A stretch of DNA of 6,402 nucleotides from Candidatus Cloacimonadota bacterium. GTDB taxonomy: Bacteria; Cloacimonadota; Cloacimonadia; Cloacimonadales; TCS61. Where the stretch lies: NCBI GenBank assembly GCA_014382915.1, contig JACNIV010000057.1, forward strand, positions 1 to 6,402, read 5' to 3'. The notes under the pieces are model-generated. The model worked only from the letters and a program-made list of their open reading frames with translations, had not been told where the DNA came from and searched no databases. A program made the position numbers and the translations under genes. Positions 1-6,402 of this stretch are shown piece after piece (position 1 is the first letter of the stretch; each line of letters opens with the position of its first letter).

Positions 1-1118
1 TTCCTGAGATATTTTAGTTTTTGCTCTTCTACATAATTAAAAGCGTTTTCTTTAGCAATCGATATCAATGACTGTTTATCTCCACGTTTGGGAATTATCA
101 ATTTCCTTTTCAAAACCTGATTAAGAAAATCAAAACCTTCCGGTTTTAGCTGCAATAGAACATTGTAAGGAAGGTTTTCGAGTTTTAAAGAATAATACTG
201 TGCTAGAAATGCTTCCAATAACTCTGGTAGGGATCGACCTTCTACGTTGTCCAATGTATAGATTTCTTTATTCAACAGCTTGCCGGAAAGGATCTTCAGC
301 ACAGAAACCGCCGCTTTTTTATCTTCTTTATAGATACCGATTACATCCCGGTTTTTATCATCTGCAAAAAACATGTTCCTGGATCGATTAAGCTTTTGAA
401 TGTTTAATATCTTATCACGGATTCCAGCTGCTGCTTCATACTTCATTTGCGTCGATTTTTCATTCATTTCTTTTTTTAGATCTTCTATTACAATCTTATT
501 CCTGCCACTTAAGAAATTTACTGCATTAGATACATTCCGTTTGTAATCTTCCTTAGAGATTTGACCAATACACGGTGCCGGACATTTACCCAGTTGAAAA
601 TTGATACATGATTTTTCAAAAGCAGGTTCTCCCTCAGTAATAATTCTTTTGCATGTTCTCAGAGGAAAAATCCATTCCATCAACCTGATAGTTCTTTTTA
701 GTGCTTTTGCATCGGTATAGGGCCCAAAATATCTGGAACCATCCTTTGTAACCTGTCTTGTTACAAAGACTTTTGGAAAAGACTCTTTTATTGTAACTTT
801 AATAAACGGGTATTGTTTATCATCTTTCAGAGAAATATTATATTTTGGTTTATACTTCTTTATAAGGTTAGATTCAAGTATCAGCGCCTGTTCTTCCGTT
901 TTGGTTAAAATGTAATCGAAATCTGTAATCTTTTTTACGAGATCTATTGTTTTGAGATCTGCTTGTGTACCTGAGAAGTAGGAACGAACACGATTCTTGA
1001 GGTTCTTTGACTTACCAACATAGATCACATTCTCTGATGAATCCCTCATCAAATAAACTCCTGGTGAATCCGGGAGCAAAGACAATTTCTGTTTTATTTG
1101 CGAATTATTTTTTGCCAT
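1..1118 (-). CDS. uvrC: UvrC, excinuclease ABC subunit C (N-terminal 372 residues; C-terminus beyond the window)
   Basis: UvrC is the dual-incision nuclease of UvrABC nucleotide excision repair. It binds UvrB at the lesion and cuts 3' with its GIY-YIG domain and 5' with its RNase H-like domain. I read the frame from an ATG at 1118 to the left edge without a stop. The GIY-YIG domain (about residues 15-95) has G20-V-Y22, Y33-V-G35-K36, R43, E82 and N94, which match the known catalytic set of the family in order and approximate spacing. Four cysteines, C156, C171, C179 and C183, fit the UvrC iron-sulfur cluster pattern. A UVR (UvrB-contact) helix pair lies at about 210-243. The start of the RNase H-like domain follows from about 257 (RDVIGIY). 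The catalytic Asp/His of that domain and the C-terminal HhH motifs lie outside the window. The start codon lies inside the end of murJ (25 bp overlap), with a weak purine-rich ribosome site (AGAAAG) before it, so expression probably depends on murJ transcription. No lesion is seen in the visible part. Confidence 0.96.
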   Translation of the reverse strand, partial: MAKNNSQIKQKLSLLPDSPGVYLMRDSSENVIYVGKSKNLKNRVRSYFSGTQADLKTIDLVKKITDFDYILTKTEEQALILESNLIKKYKPKYNISLKDDKQYPFIKVTIKESFPKVFVTRQVTKDGSRYFGPYTDAKALKRTIRLMEWIFPLRTCKRIITEGEPAFEKSCINFQLGKCPAPCIGQISKEDYKRNVSNAVNFLSGRNKIVIEDLKKEMNEKSTQMKYEAAAGIRDKILNIQKLNRSRNMFFADDKNRDVIGIYKEDKKAAVSVLKILSGKLLNKEIYTLDNVEGRSLPELLEAFLAQYYSLKLENLPYNVLLQLKPEGFDFLNQVLKRKLIIPKRGDKQSLISIAKENAFNYVEEQKLKYLR

Positions 1119-2659
1119 ATTTTCTTTCTAATCTCGCGGGTGTATTCAACTCTTAAAACAACTGTACCACTTACAAAAAATATTATTCCTGCAAAGCTCA
1201 GCAACATTGATTTAATAATATTCGGCCAAAAATCCAAATCAGTATAAAATTGATTGATATAATTAAGAGCAACAAATAATAAAATGGATAACCCGGTCAT
1301 TTTAATTATCTCACTCCAGATATTCGGAAAAGCAATTTGAGGTGCTTTCTTCTGTAGTAATCTGATAAGTATAAAAAATTGAATCATAGCTGAAAGAGAA
1401 GTAGCTAAAGCCAGTCCCGCATGCTGCAGGAACTGCATAAGAATTACATTAAGAACGATATTTACAACTACAATCACAGCGGATACTTTCACAGGTGTCT
1501 TAGTATCTTTGTTAGCATAAAAAACGGGGATCACTAACCGATTAAGGCTGTAGAAAATTATTCCCAGGGAATAGAAAAGAAATGCTTTAAAAGTCATTTC
1601 AACTGATACTGCATCAAATTGACCTCTCATGAATAGTATCTTTATGAAATCTCTTCCCAATCCTGCAATTATAGCTGTTATTGGCAGCATTATGAAACTA
1701 AGTGAAATAGCAGAGAATCGCATACTATCCTGCAGGGCACTCCATTTTTTTTCTGCAATATAACGGGAAAACAACGGCAGAACAGCAACACCTGCAGCTA
1801 CTCCGAAAATGCCCATAGGTAATTGCATCAATCTGTTTCCATAACCAAGTGCTGCAATGCTGCCAGATGCCAGAAGTGAAGCTAAAATCATATCTGCCAC
1901 CAGGTTTATCTGACGTACGCCGATTCCGATAGCTCCGGGGATCATGCGACGCCAGACTGTATCTATTGCTTTTCCCTGTGTGTTAAAATTCAATTTTATT
2001 TTATATCCAATTTTCTTTAGAAGCGGAAAGTTGATTATCGTTTGCAGTATTCCCCCGATGAGCACACCATAAGACCAGTAAAAGATTTTTTCTTCTATAT
2101 TTGTGGTTTCGTTAATAAGAACAAAAATTCCCAAACTTCCGATCATTCCAATATTCAGAAAAGCTGATGAGAGCCCGGGAACAAAAAAGAAATCATGAGA
2201 ATTTAAAATGGAGATGAGAGTGGAAGATAATCCAATCAGAAACAGATAGGGAAATAATATACGTGTAAGCTTTATAGCCAACTGCTGAGTAACATCATCC
2301 AAACCGGGAGCGATAATCTTCACTAAAATCGGTGCCAGCAATATTCCCAGAATGCACAAAATTACCAGGAAAATCGTGAGCAGAGAAAGCACATTAATAG
2401 CAAAGCGGATTTGATATTCTCGTCCTTTTTTTACTCCGATATCGTTGTAAATGGGCACGAAAGCTGCTGAGAGTGCACCTTCACCAAACAGCCTGCGCAA
2501 GAAATTGGGAATCTGGAAAGCAATCCGAAAAGCATCTGCAACACTGGAGGTGCCAAAATAATTTGTCATCACAATATCACGGATCAATCCCAGAATGCGA
2601 CTGATGAACACAGCCACAGACATCGACCCTATGTTTTTTGCCAGTTTTCTCTTACTCAT
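1094..2659 (-). CDS. murJ: MurJ (MviN family) lipid II flippase
   Basis: This is an inner-membrane flippase of the MOP superfamily that moves lipid II, the undecaprenyl-linked peptidoglycan precursor, to the outer face of the membrane. The protein of 521 residues is very hydrophobic along its whole length, as expected for about 14 membrane helices, and its length is normal for the family. The N-terminus carries the family signature SRILGLIRD, then ADAF and an NFLRRLFGEGA stretch. R21, R27, D42 and R55 align with the functionally important E. coli R18, R24, D39 and R52. R276 in NRLMQLP matches the central-cavity R270. The motif KDTKTPVK at about residue 385 is also typical. I chose the ATG at 2659 (MSKRKLAKN), with GAG five bases upstream as a weak ribosome site. 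A GTG in frame at 2665 would add two residues. The stop TAA at 1094-1096 lies inside uvrC. Confidence in function is high because both the fold signature and the key charged residues are visible. Confidence 0.96.
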   Translation of the reverse strand: MSKRKLAKNIGSMSVAVFISRILGLIRDIVMTNYFGTSSVADAFRIAFQIPNFLRRLFGEGALSAAFVPIYNDIGVKKGREYQIRFAINVLSLLTIFLVILCILGILLAPILVKIIAPGLDDVTQQLAIKLTRILFPYLFLIGLSSTLISILNSHDFFFVPGLSSAFLNIGMIGSLGIFVLINETTNIEEKIFYWSYGVLIGGILQTIINFPLLKKIGYKIKLNFNTQGKAIDTVWRRMIPGAIGIGVRQINLVADMILASLLASGSIAALGYGNRLMQLPMGIFGVAAGVAVLPLFSRYIAEKKWSALQDSMRFSAISLSFIMLPITAIIAGLGRDFIKILFMRGQFDAVSVEMTFKAFLFYSLGIIFYSLNRLVIPVFYANKDTKTPVKVSAVIVVVNIVLNVILMQFLQHAGLALATSLSAMIQFFILIRLLQKKAPQIAFPNIWSEIIKMTGLSILLFVALNYINQFYTDLDFWPNIIKSMLLSFAGIIFFVSGTVVLRVEYTREIRKKIWQKIIRK

Positions 2660-2711
2660 ACCCACTCATTGAATCTAATTTTCAATTGTTAAAAATTTAT
2701 TTCTAACCAAT

Positions 2712-2717
2712 ATTGTA
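2712..2717 (-). promoter_or_regulatory. Candidate -10 box for murJ-uvrC
   Basis: On the minus strand this reads TACAAT, five of six matches to TATAAT, and would give a leader of about 45 bases before murJ. I find no good -35 box 16-19 bases upstream, so this is a weak call that rests mainly on position between the divergent genes. Confidence 0.25.
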
Positions 2718-2735
2718 AATAAAATTGTTTATTTA
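2716..2735. repeat. Perfect 8-bp inverted repeat, possible operator
   Basis: TAAATAAA (2716-2723) and TTTATTTA (2728-2735) are exact reverse complements around a 4-base ATTG centre. The repeat lies two bases before the TTGACA box and touches the edge of the murJ-side TACAAT box, which is where a shared operator would sit. A chance palindrome is quite possible in DNA this rich in A and T, and no regulator gene is in the window. Confidence 0.35.
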
Positions 2736-2737
2736 AT

Positions 2738-2767
2738 TTGACAGAATTTCAATTAATTAACTATGCA
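2738..2767 (+). promoter_or_regulatory. Candidate promoter of the glycosyltransferase unit
   Basis: TTGACA at 2738-2743 is an exact sigma-70-type -35 box. The best -10 at a usable distance is TATGCA at 2762-2767 (18-bp spacer), which matches TATAAT at only three of six positions. Transcription would then begin near 2774, leaving a leader of about 28 bases that contains the GGAGA ribosome site. This layout agrees with translation starting at 2802 and not at the earlier ATG at 2763. The -35 is convincing; the -10 is poor. Confidence 0.35.
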
Positions 2768-2789
2768 TTTAATTGTTCCAAATAAAATT

Positions 2790-2794
2790 GGAGA
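2790..2794 (+). promoter_or_regulatory. Ribosome binding site that decides the start at 2802
   Basis: GGAGA ends seven bases before the ATG at 2802. The in-frame ATG at 2763 has no Shine-Dalgarno-like sequence before it, only AT-rich DNA that overlaps the candidate promoter. This supports the shorter protein. Confidence 0.7.
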
Positions 2795-2801
2795 TACTTA
2801 T

Positions 2802-3974
2802 ATGCATAGAAAAAAAATTGCTTATGGAATGATTTGCGCAAAAGTAACCGAGTTGAGTCCGGTAACCGATTTTTTTCATAATGCCCGAAAATACGGACAT
2901 AAAATCGACCACTTGATAATTTGTTACAAAGACTTTGTAGATGAAAATGTAATTGAGCAATTCAAACAGTTTTGTCAGGTTACACTTATTCAAAGAGGTA
3001 ATGCACCTTTCATTGAAAACAACTTAAAAGATATCGGCATGAACAATGATGATATTGATTCAATTATTGGTACTCCCTACCTTGAAAAATACAATAAAGT
3101 AGCTTATGGTACATCTCGAAATTATGTAATATTAACAGCCTTATTCCTCGGCATCGATTATCTGTTCTTCTTCGATTCAGATATTTTTCCAAAAATATTG
3201 AAAGAATACAACAATGGAAAATCCGAGTTTGAAGAAGTGGATTTTGTTGGTTCTCATTTGAAATATCTGAAGCAGAAAGATGTAGTGGTAACAACCAGTG
3301 ATTATACGGGATATTATATCATTCCAAAAATGAACTTTCCCTACCTGATGGAGCTTTTGCAGGGTGTACAAAAAGAAGACAGGTTCTATTATATTACTTC
3401 GGTAGACACTCCTGTAACAAGAGATAAATGGCAGGAAAACATATTCAATACAAATAAAGTTCTGGGTGGTAATCTGGCTATCGATCTGAAGCATTTGAAC
3501 TTATTACCGCCTTTTTTTTCAACTATGCTTGTATTGGGCAATGAGTGTTTCATGGGGCGCGGAGAAGATACTTTGTTCGGACCTATCATCTATAGTTTCG
3601 GGGGACGCTGTGTAGATATAGACCTGCTGGTTTTCCATAACTGTTTTGGAGATTTTCCAAATAAACCGGCAATTACTATCCAAAAGAACGTGGACCGGTT
3701 TTACTATGCCTGTATGGGCTGGATCATTCGTAATCCGTTCTTTAATTGGTTACGGAATGAATTCAATTCCGAAGCAGAAGAGATAAACACAGAAAAAAGA
3801 TATCATGCATTACAAAAAGGCAGTACCTCCGCTGCAGAGTATTTTGGAGATAAACGATTCCTGGATCTACCACAGGCATTTGAAATGTCCTATAAAAAAC
3901 TGCCGAAAGATATTGATCATTTCTATAATTTAACTGATAGTTGGAAAAAAATGAAAAAACTATTGAACAAATAA
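2802..3974 (+). CDS. GT-A-type glycosyltransferase-like protein, first gene of the unit
   Basis: This is a soluble protein of 390 residues with no signal peptide or clear membrane helix, so it is probably cytoplasmic. It looks like a GT-A nucleotide-sugar-dependent glycosyltransferase. A hydrophobic beta strand runs into a DSD motif at residues 125-127 (YLFFFDSDIFP), where such enzymes hold the metal and sugar nucleotide. Further on come GGN at 222-224, RGEDT at 253-257 (a position where GT2-like enzymes carry the catalytic base) and a late His at 279 (VFHNC). The same four motifs occur in the same order in the next gene, which suggests distant common ancestry. The C-terminal third has a CMGWIIRNPFFNWLR segment and charged helices. 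I chose the ATG at 2802 for its GGAGA ribosome site and because the IAYGMICAKV strand begins directly after it; an in-frame ATG at 2763 would add 13 residues. The next gene follows after 10 bp. The family assignment is by motif only, and donor and acceptor are unknown. I do not recognise a named gene. Confidence 0.75.
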   Translation: MHRKKIAYGMICAKVTELSPVTDFFHNARKYGHKIDHLIICYKDFVDENVIEQFKQFCQVTLIQRGNAPFIENNLKDIGMNNDDIDSIIGTPYLEKYNKVAYGTSRNYVILTALFLGIDYLFFFDSDIFPKILKEYNNGKSEFEEVDFVGSHLKYLKQKDVVVTTSDYTGYYIIPKMNFPYLMELLQGVQKEDRFYYITSVDTPVTRDKWQENIFNTNKVLGGNLAIDLKHLNLLPPFFSTMLVLGNECFMGRGEDTLFGPIIYSFGGRCVDIDLLVFHNCFGDFPNKPAITIQKNVDRFYYACMGWIIRNPFFNWLRNEFNSEAEEINTEKRYHALQKGSTSAAEYFGDKRFLDLPQAFEMSYKKLPKDIDHFYNLTDSWKKMKKLLNK

Positions 3975-3979
3975 AGGAG
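3973..3979 (+). promoter_or_regulatory. Strong ribosome binding site overlapping the upstream stop codon
   Basis: AAAGGAG begins within the TAA stop (3972-3974) of the preceding gene and ends five bases before the ATG at 3985. It fixes that start and points to coupled translation of the two glycosyltransferase genes. Confidence 0.85.
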
Positions 3980-3984
3980 TTTTT

Positions 3985-5730
3985 ATGATAACGTATATGG
4001 TGATCCCTACTTATTGGACGGGACCAAAAGGTGAATGGCAGGAAGGAGATAAGGTATTCGATCATCCTACTCCTTTGAACGAAAATGGTACTCTGGAAAG
4101 GACTTTGCAATCGCTTCACAATTTGGAAAATACGAAATTTACTCTGGTAATAGTTGGGATAGCTACCAACAAGAAATACGAAAAACCAATGGAAGAAAAA
4201 CTGAAAGAAATGCTGAAGAATGCAGATATCCCTGTCGATACGATCCTCTTTACTGAATCAAAATTGAGAAAGATCAAAAACAAATTATACAAGAAATATA
4301 CAGGTAAAGACATTCTAAGCCTGGATAATTATGCACATATTCGAAATATGTGTATTTTTCTTCCTTATATTCTGGATGCCGAAATTGCCATTCTCATTGA
4401 CGATGATGAAATCTTTGAAGATCCAAAATTCGTAACCAAAGCAAAGGAATTTATCGGTAAAAGATTTTATGGCAACACCATAGACGGTGTGGCAGGATAT
4501 TATCTTAATGAAGATAATGAATATTATGATAAAGTGAACATTGTTCCCTGGATGACCTATTGGGACCGTTTTGGTGAGAAAAGAGAAGCCTTCGACAAGA
4601 TAATCGGCAGTGAACCCAGGTTGAAGCAGACGCCGTTTGCATTCGGGGGTGCCATGGTTATACACCGCAACCTGTTACGTATCGTACCGTTCGATCCCAA
4701 CATAACACGAGGAGAAGATACCGATTATGTGATGAATGCCCGTATGTTTGGATTTAATTTCTACCTGGATAATCAGTTGGCCATAAAGCATCTCCCTCCT
4801 GCCAAAAAACATCCTACCTGGAAAAGTTTCAGAGAAGATATTTACCGATTTCTATATAATAAATCTAAATTCGAAACACAATCACCCAAAACTAATCTTC
4901 ATGAAATAAAACCGGAAGATTTCGATCCCTATCCCGGAGAGTTCATGAAAAAAGACCTGGGAGATAAGATATTTAAAACAAATATTATCTTAGCTTTGAA
5001 CTACCTGGCAGATGGTGATGTGGAAGCCTGTAAAGAAACTATCAAGAATATTTATCTGGCAAGATATGAAGCAATTCCACATTATAATACTTTTGAGGAG
5101 TATCTTAAATTCCAGAAAAACTGGAGAAAACTACTGGAAAACACAAAGGGATTCGGGAACACTCTAAAAGATATAATCCTGGAAGGAATGGTTATCAAGT
5201 ATGATAAATACCAGATCGAGAAAAAGAAAATTTTAGAGAAAACAGGTATACATAAGCAGATGCATTTCAGTGAAATTGTCCTCTTCAAAGGTTTTTCGAA
5301 AAAGGAATTGCGTTCCATCTTTTTCATATCAGAGATAATCAATTTGAAGGCAGGAGATTATGTGTTCAAAGCTGGTAAAGTTAACAACAATATTTATATT
5401 GTTTTGAGAGGAATTCTACAGGTGCTCAAACCTGTTAAAAATACCGATGAATTTGTTGTTACCGAGATAAAGCAGGGCGAACATTTCAACGAGACCGCTA
5501 TTTTCTTCGAATCTACTCATAAGGTATCAGTTAGAGCCAGTACAGAATGCGACCTGATGGTTATCGATAGGGATAAAGCTTTGAAGATATTGAAAGAAGA
5601 CAGCGAACTGGCAGCTAAATTGCTCTGGATAGTGTCAAAGAAATTAAGTGAACGCCTGATGGATACTACCCAGAAATACTCCGAAACCAAAGAACAGGTT
5701 TCCGATGTTTCCGATCATATGCAGAATTAG
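3985..5730 (+). CDS. GT-A glycosyltransferase fused to a C-terminal cyclic-nucleotide-binding-like domain
   Basis: This is a two-part cytoplasmic-looking protein of 581 residues. Part one (about 1-300) is a GT2-like GT-A glycosyltransferase. It opens with the strand MITYMVIPTYW, has IDDDE at 138-142 as the metal/donor site, GGA at 221-223, RGEDTD at 242-247 as the likely catalytic-base region, and a closing H269 in IKHLPP. A helical linker (about 325-425) follows. Part two (about 430-560) reads as a CRP/PKA-type cNMP-binding beta barrel: LFKGFSKKEL, then LKAGDYVFKAG, YIVLRGILQVL, and a phosphate-binding cassette GEHFNETA at 498-505 ending in VSVRA. A C-helix (KLLWIVSKKLSERL) comes next, then a short polar tail, with no DNA-binding domain. 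In canonical cassettes an Arg contacts the cyclic phosphate; here that position appears to be H512 with K513 beside it, and the usual Gly before the Glu is N502. Ligand binding is therefore uncertain. By inference the tail regulates or assembles the enzyme. Substrates are unknown. The gene sits between two other glycosyltransferases in one unit. Confidence 0.82.
   Translation: MITYMVIPTYWTGPKGEWQEGDKVFDHPTPLNENGTLERTLQSLHNLENTKFTLVIVGIATNKKYEKPMEEKLKEMLKNADIPVDTILFTESKLRKIKNKLYKKYTGKDILSLDNYAHIRNMCIFLPYILDAEIAILIDDDEIFEDPKFVTKAKEFIGKRFYGNTIDGVAGYYLNEDNEYYDKVNIVPWMTYWDRFGEKREAFDKIIGSEPRLKQTPFAFGGAMVIHRNLLRIVPFDPNITRGEDTDYVMNARMFGFNFYLDNQLAIKHLPPAKKHPTWKSFREDIYRFLYNKSKFETQSPKTNLHEIKPEDFDPYPGEFMKKDLGDKIFKTNIILALNYLADGDVEACKETIKNIYLARYEAIPHYNTFEEYLKFQKNWRKLLENTKGFGNTLKDIILEGMVIKYDKYQIEKKKILEKTGIHKQMHFSEIVLFKGFSKKELRSIFFISEIINLKAGDYVFKAGKVNNNIYIVLRGILQVLKPVKNTDEFVVTEIKQGEHFNETAIFFESTHKVSVRASTECDLMVIDRDKALKILKEDSELAAKLLWIVSKKLSERLMDTTQKYSETKEQVSDVSDHMQN
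4331..4355 (+). repeat. Inverted repeat within the coding sequence (possible mRNA hairpin)
   Basis: CACATATT (4334-4341) and AATATGTG (4345-4352) are exact reverse complements around a 3-base CGA loop. Three more pairs (one a G-U) extend the stem to 11 bp. It lies inside the glycosyltransferase domain and encodes part of the YAHIRNMCIF segment. There is no U-tract after it typical of a terminator, and no function is evident. Confidence 0.4.
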
Positions 5731-5732
5731 GA
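5729..5732 (+). promoter_or_regulatory. Ribosome binding site at the end of the fusion gene
   Basis: AGGA overlaps the TAG stop (5728-5730) of the fusion gene and lies six bases before the ATG at 5739. It fixes the start of the GT4 gene and suggests translational coupling. Confidence 0.7.
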
Positions 5733-5738
5733 AAATTT

Positions 5739-6402
5739 ATGAAAGTATTATTAATAAATCATTTTCCGTTGCAAGGTTCTGGAAGCGGTATTTATACAAT
5801 GAACATCGCTCTGGAATTGGTTAAAGAAGGTCATGATGTATTTGTAATAGATATTGATAATCAATATGACACATCGGATTATCCCTTCCAAAGAAGAACT
5901 ATAATTTGTGATAAGATAAAAAATTCAAACCCGGATATGGATTTTAACTTCCCCTGTTTTACCACTCATCCCCGCAGCACATTGACTTATTATGATCTAA
6001 GTAATGAAGAATTGGAAAAATACGTAGCAAAATTTATAGAGATCACTAAAGAAGTAGTGGCAGTTTTTAAACCGGATGTTATTCATGCTCAACACCTTTG
6101 GGTAACTCCTTATGCAGCTTTGCAAAGCGGTGTTCCCTATGTTATCACTGTGCACGGCACCGACCTGATGGGATTTAAAAAAGATGAACGTTATCATAAA
6201 TATGCCTTGGAAGGTGCAAAGAATGCAAGTAAGATAATTACCATTTCGCGCCAGGTTCATAATGATACATTGGAGCTTTATAAATTACCGGAAAACCAAC
6301 TTATTCTTAATCCGAATGGATTTGATGATGAGATTTTTAAAGTTAAGGATGTAAATAAAGAGGAACTTTTTAAGAAATTTGGATTGGATATTATTCCCGA
6401 AA
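5739..6402 (+). CDS. Glycosyltransferase family 4 (GT-B fold), N-terminal 221 residues; C-terminus beyond the window
   Basis: The frame runs open from an ATG at 5739 to the right edge. It reads as the N-terminal, acceptor-side Rossmann domain of a GT4 retaining glycosyltransferase. A MKVLLINHFP strand leads into a GSGSGIYTMNIALELVKEGH glycine-rich loop and helix. PDVIHAQHLW at 112-121, SGVPYVITVHGTD at 130-142 and KIITISRQV at 165-173 follow, then the family-typical NPNGFDDEIF at 191-200 that precedes the second domain. The nucleotide-sugar site with the E-x7-E motif lies in the missing half, so activity and donor cannot be judged. No signal peptide or membrane segment is visible, and GT4 enzymes of this form usually work at the inner face of the membrane on lipid-linked or soluble acceptors. 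It starts 8 bp after the fusion gene and is almost certainly the third member of the same unit. The function is secure to family level only. Confidence 0.9.
   Translation, partial: MKVLLINHFPLQGSGSGIYTMNIALELVKEGHDVFVIDIDNQYDTSDYPFQRRTIICDKIKNSNPDMDFNFPCFTTHPRSTLTYYDLSNEELEKYVAKFIEITKEVVAVFKPDVIHAQHLWVTPYAALQSGVPYVITVHGTDLMGFKKDERYHKYALEGAKNASKIITISRQVHNDTLELYKLPENQLILNPNGFDDEIFKVKDVNKEELFKKFGLDIIPE

Larger units (their letters stand above)
2660..2801. promoter_or_regulatory. Divergent AT-rich control region between murJ and the glycosyltransferase unit
   Basis: This is the only sizeable non-coding stretch in the window, and it separates two head-to-head transcription units. It is very AT-rich. 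It contains a perfect -35-like TTGACA on the plus strand, a -10-like TACAAT on the minus strand, and a perfect 8-bp inverted repeat between them. The positions allow both promoters to be fired or repressed from one short segment. Promoter calls in such AT-rich DNA are inherently weak. Confidence 0.6.

Noticed and set aside
200..391. Open frame of 63 codons on the plus strand
   Set aside because: It lies wholly antisense to uvrC, whose domain motifs are clear, and its translation shows no recognisable domain.
2684..2777. AATTGTT occurring three times (2684, 2723, 2771) in the divergent region
   Set aside because: Uneven spacing (39 and 48 bp) and extreme AT content make this likely chance; it is not a convincing repeat array or iteron set.
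2769..5342. Several minus-strand open frames of 65-118 codons opposite the glycosyltransferase genes
   Set aside because: They mirror AT-rich coding sequence, look unlike any domain, and conflict with well-supported plus-strand genes that have ribosome sites and motifs.
2802..5730. Mannosylglycerate synthase or another compatible-solute glycosyltransferase
   Set aside because: Beyond general GT-A features, I could not match family-specific motifs of that enzyme, so no substrate is assigned.
5270..5730. C-terminal part of the fusion gene as a separate CRP-type transcription factor
   Set aside because: The frame is continuous with the glycosyltransferase, I see no internal ribosome site and start that stand out, and no helix-turn-helix follows the barrel.
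5997..6260. Minus-strand open frame of 87 codons
   Set aside because: It is antisense to the GT4 gene, whose PDVIHAQH and VITVHGTD motifs show which strand codes.

Overview
The window is AT-rich (roughly one third G+C by eye, not counted) and densely coded, as in an ordinary bacterial chromosome. It holds five protein genes in two divergent transcription units, separated by one AT-rich control region at about 2660-2801. I see no rRNA, tRNA, CRISPR array, insertion sequence or phage gene. The genes fit a low-GC bacterium with a peptidoglycan wall. An uncultured lineage such as Cloacimonadota is possible, but that is an impression and not something the sequence proves.

Left half, minus strand: murJ (lipid II flippase, complete) is followed by uvrC (excinuclease subunit C, cut by the left window edge). 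The two overlap by 25 bp and are probably co-transcribed leftward. Both carry the residues expected of working proteins.

Right half, plus strand: three genes sit in a tight unit with gaps of 10 and 8 bp. The first is a GT-A-type glycosyltransferase-like protein. The second is a larger GT-A-type glycosyltransferase fused at its C-terminus to a CRP-like cyclic-nucleotide-binding domain. The third is a GT4-family (GT-B) glycosyltransferase cut by the right window edge. The two GT-A proteins share the same order of motifs (DxD, GG-x, RGEDT, late His), so they look like distant relatives working in one pathway. The likely product is a surface glycan, glycolipid or other glycoside. Acceptor and sugar cannot be read from the sequence.

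The most interesting item is the glycosyltransferase with a cyclic-nucleotide-binding-like tail. It suggests glycan synthesis controlled by a ligand at the protein level. The phosphate-binding cassette of that tail keeps its Gly-Glu and second Glu but lacks the usual Arg, so it may bind a different ligand or act only in assembly.
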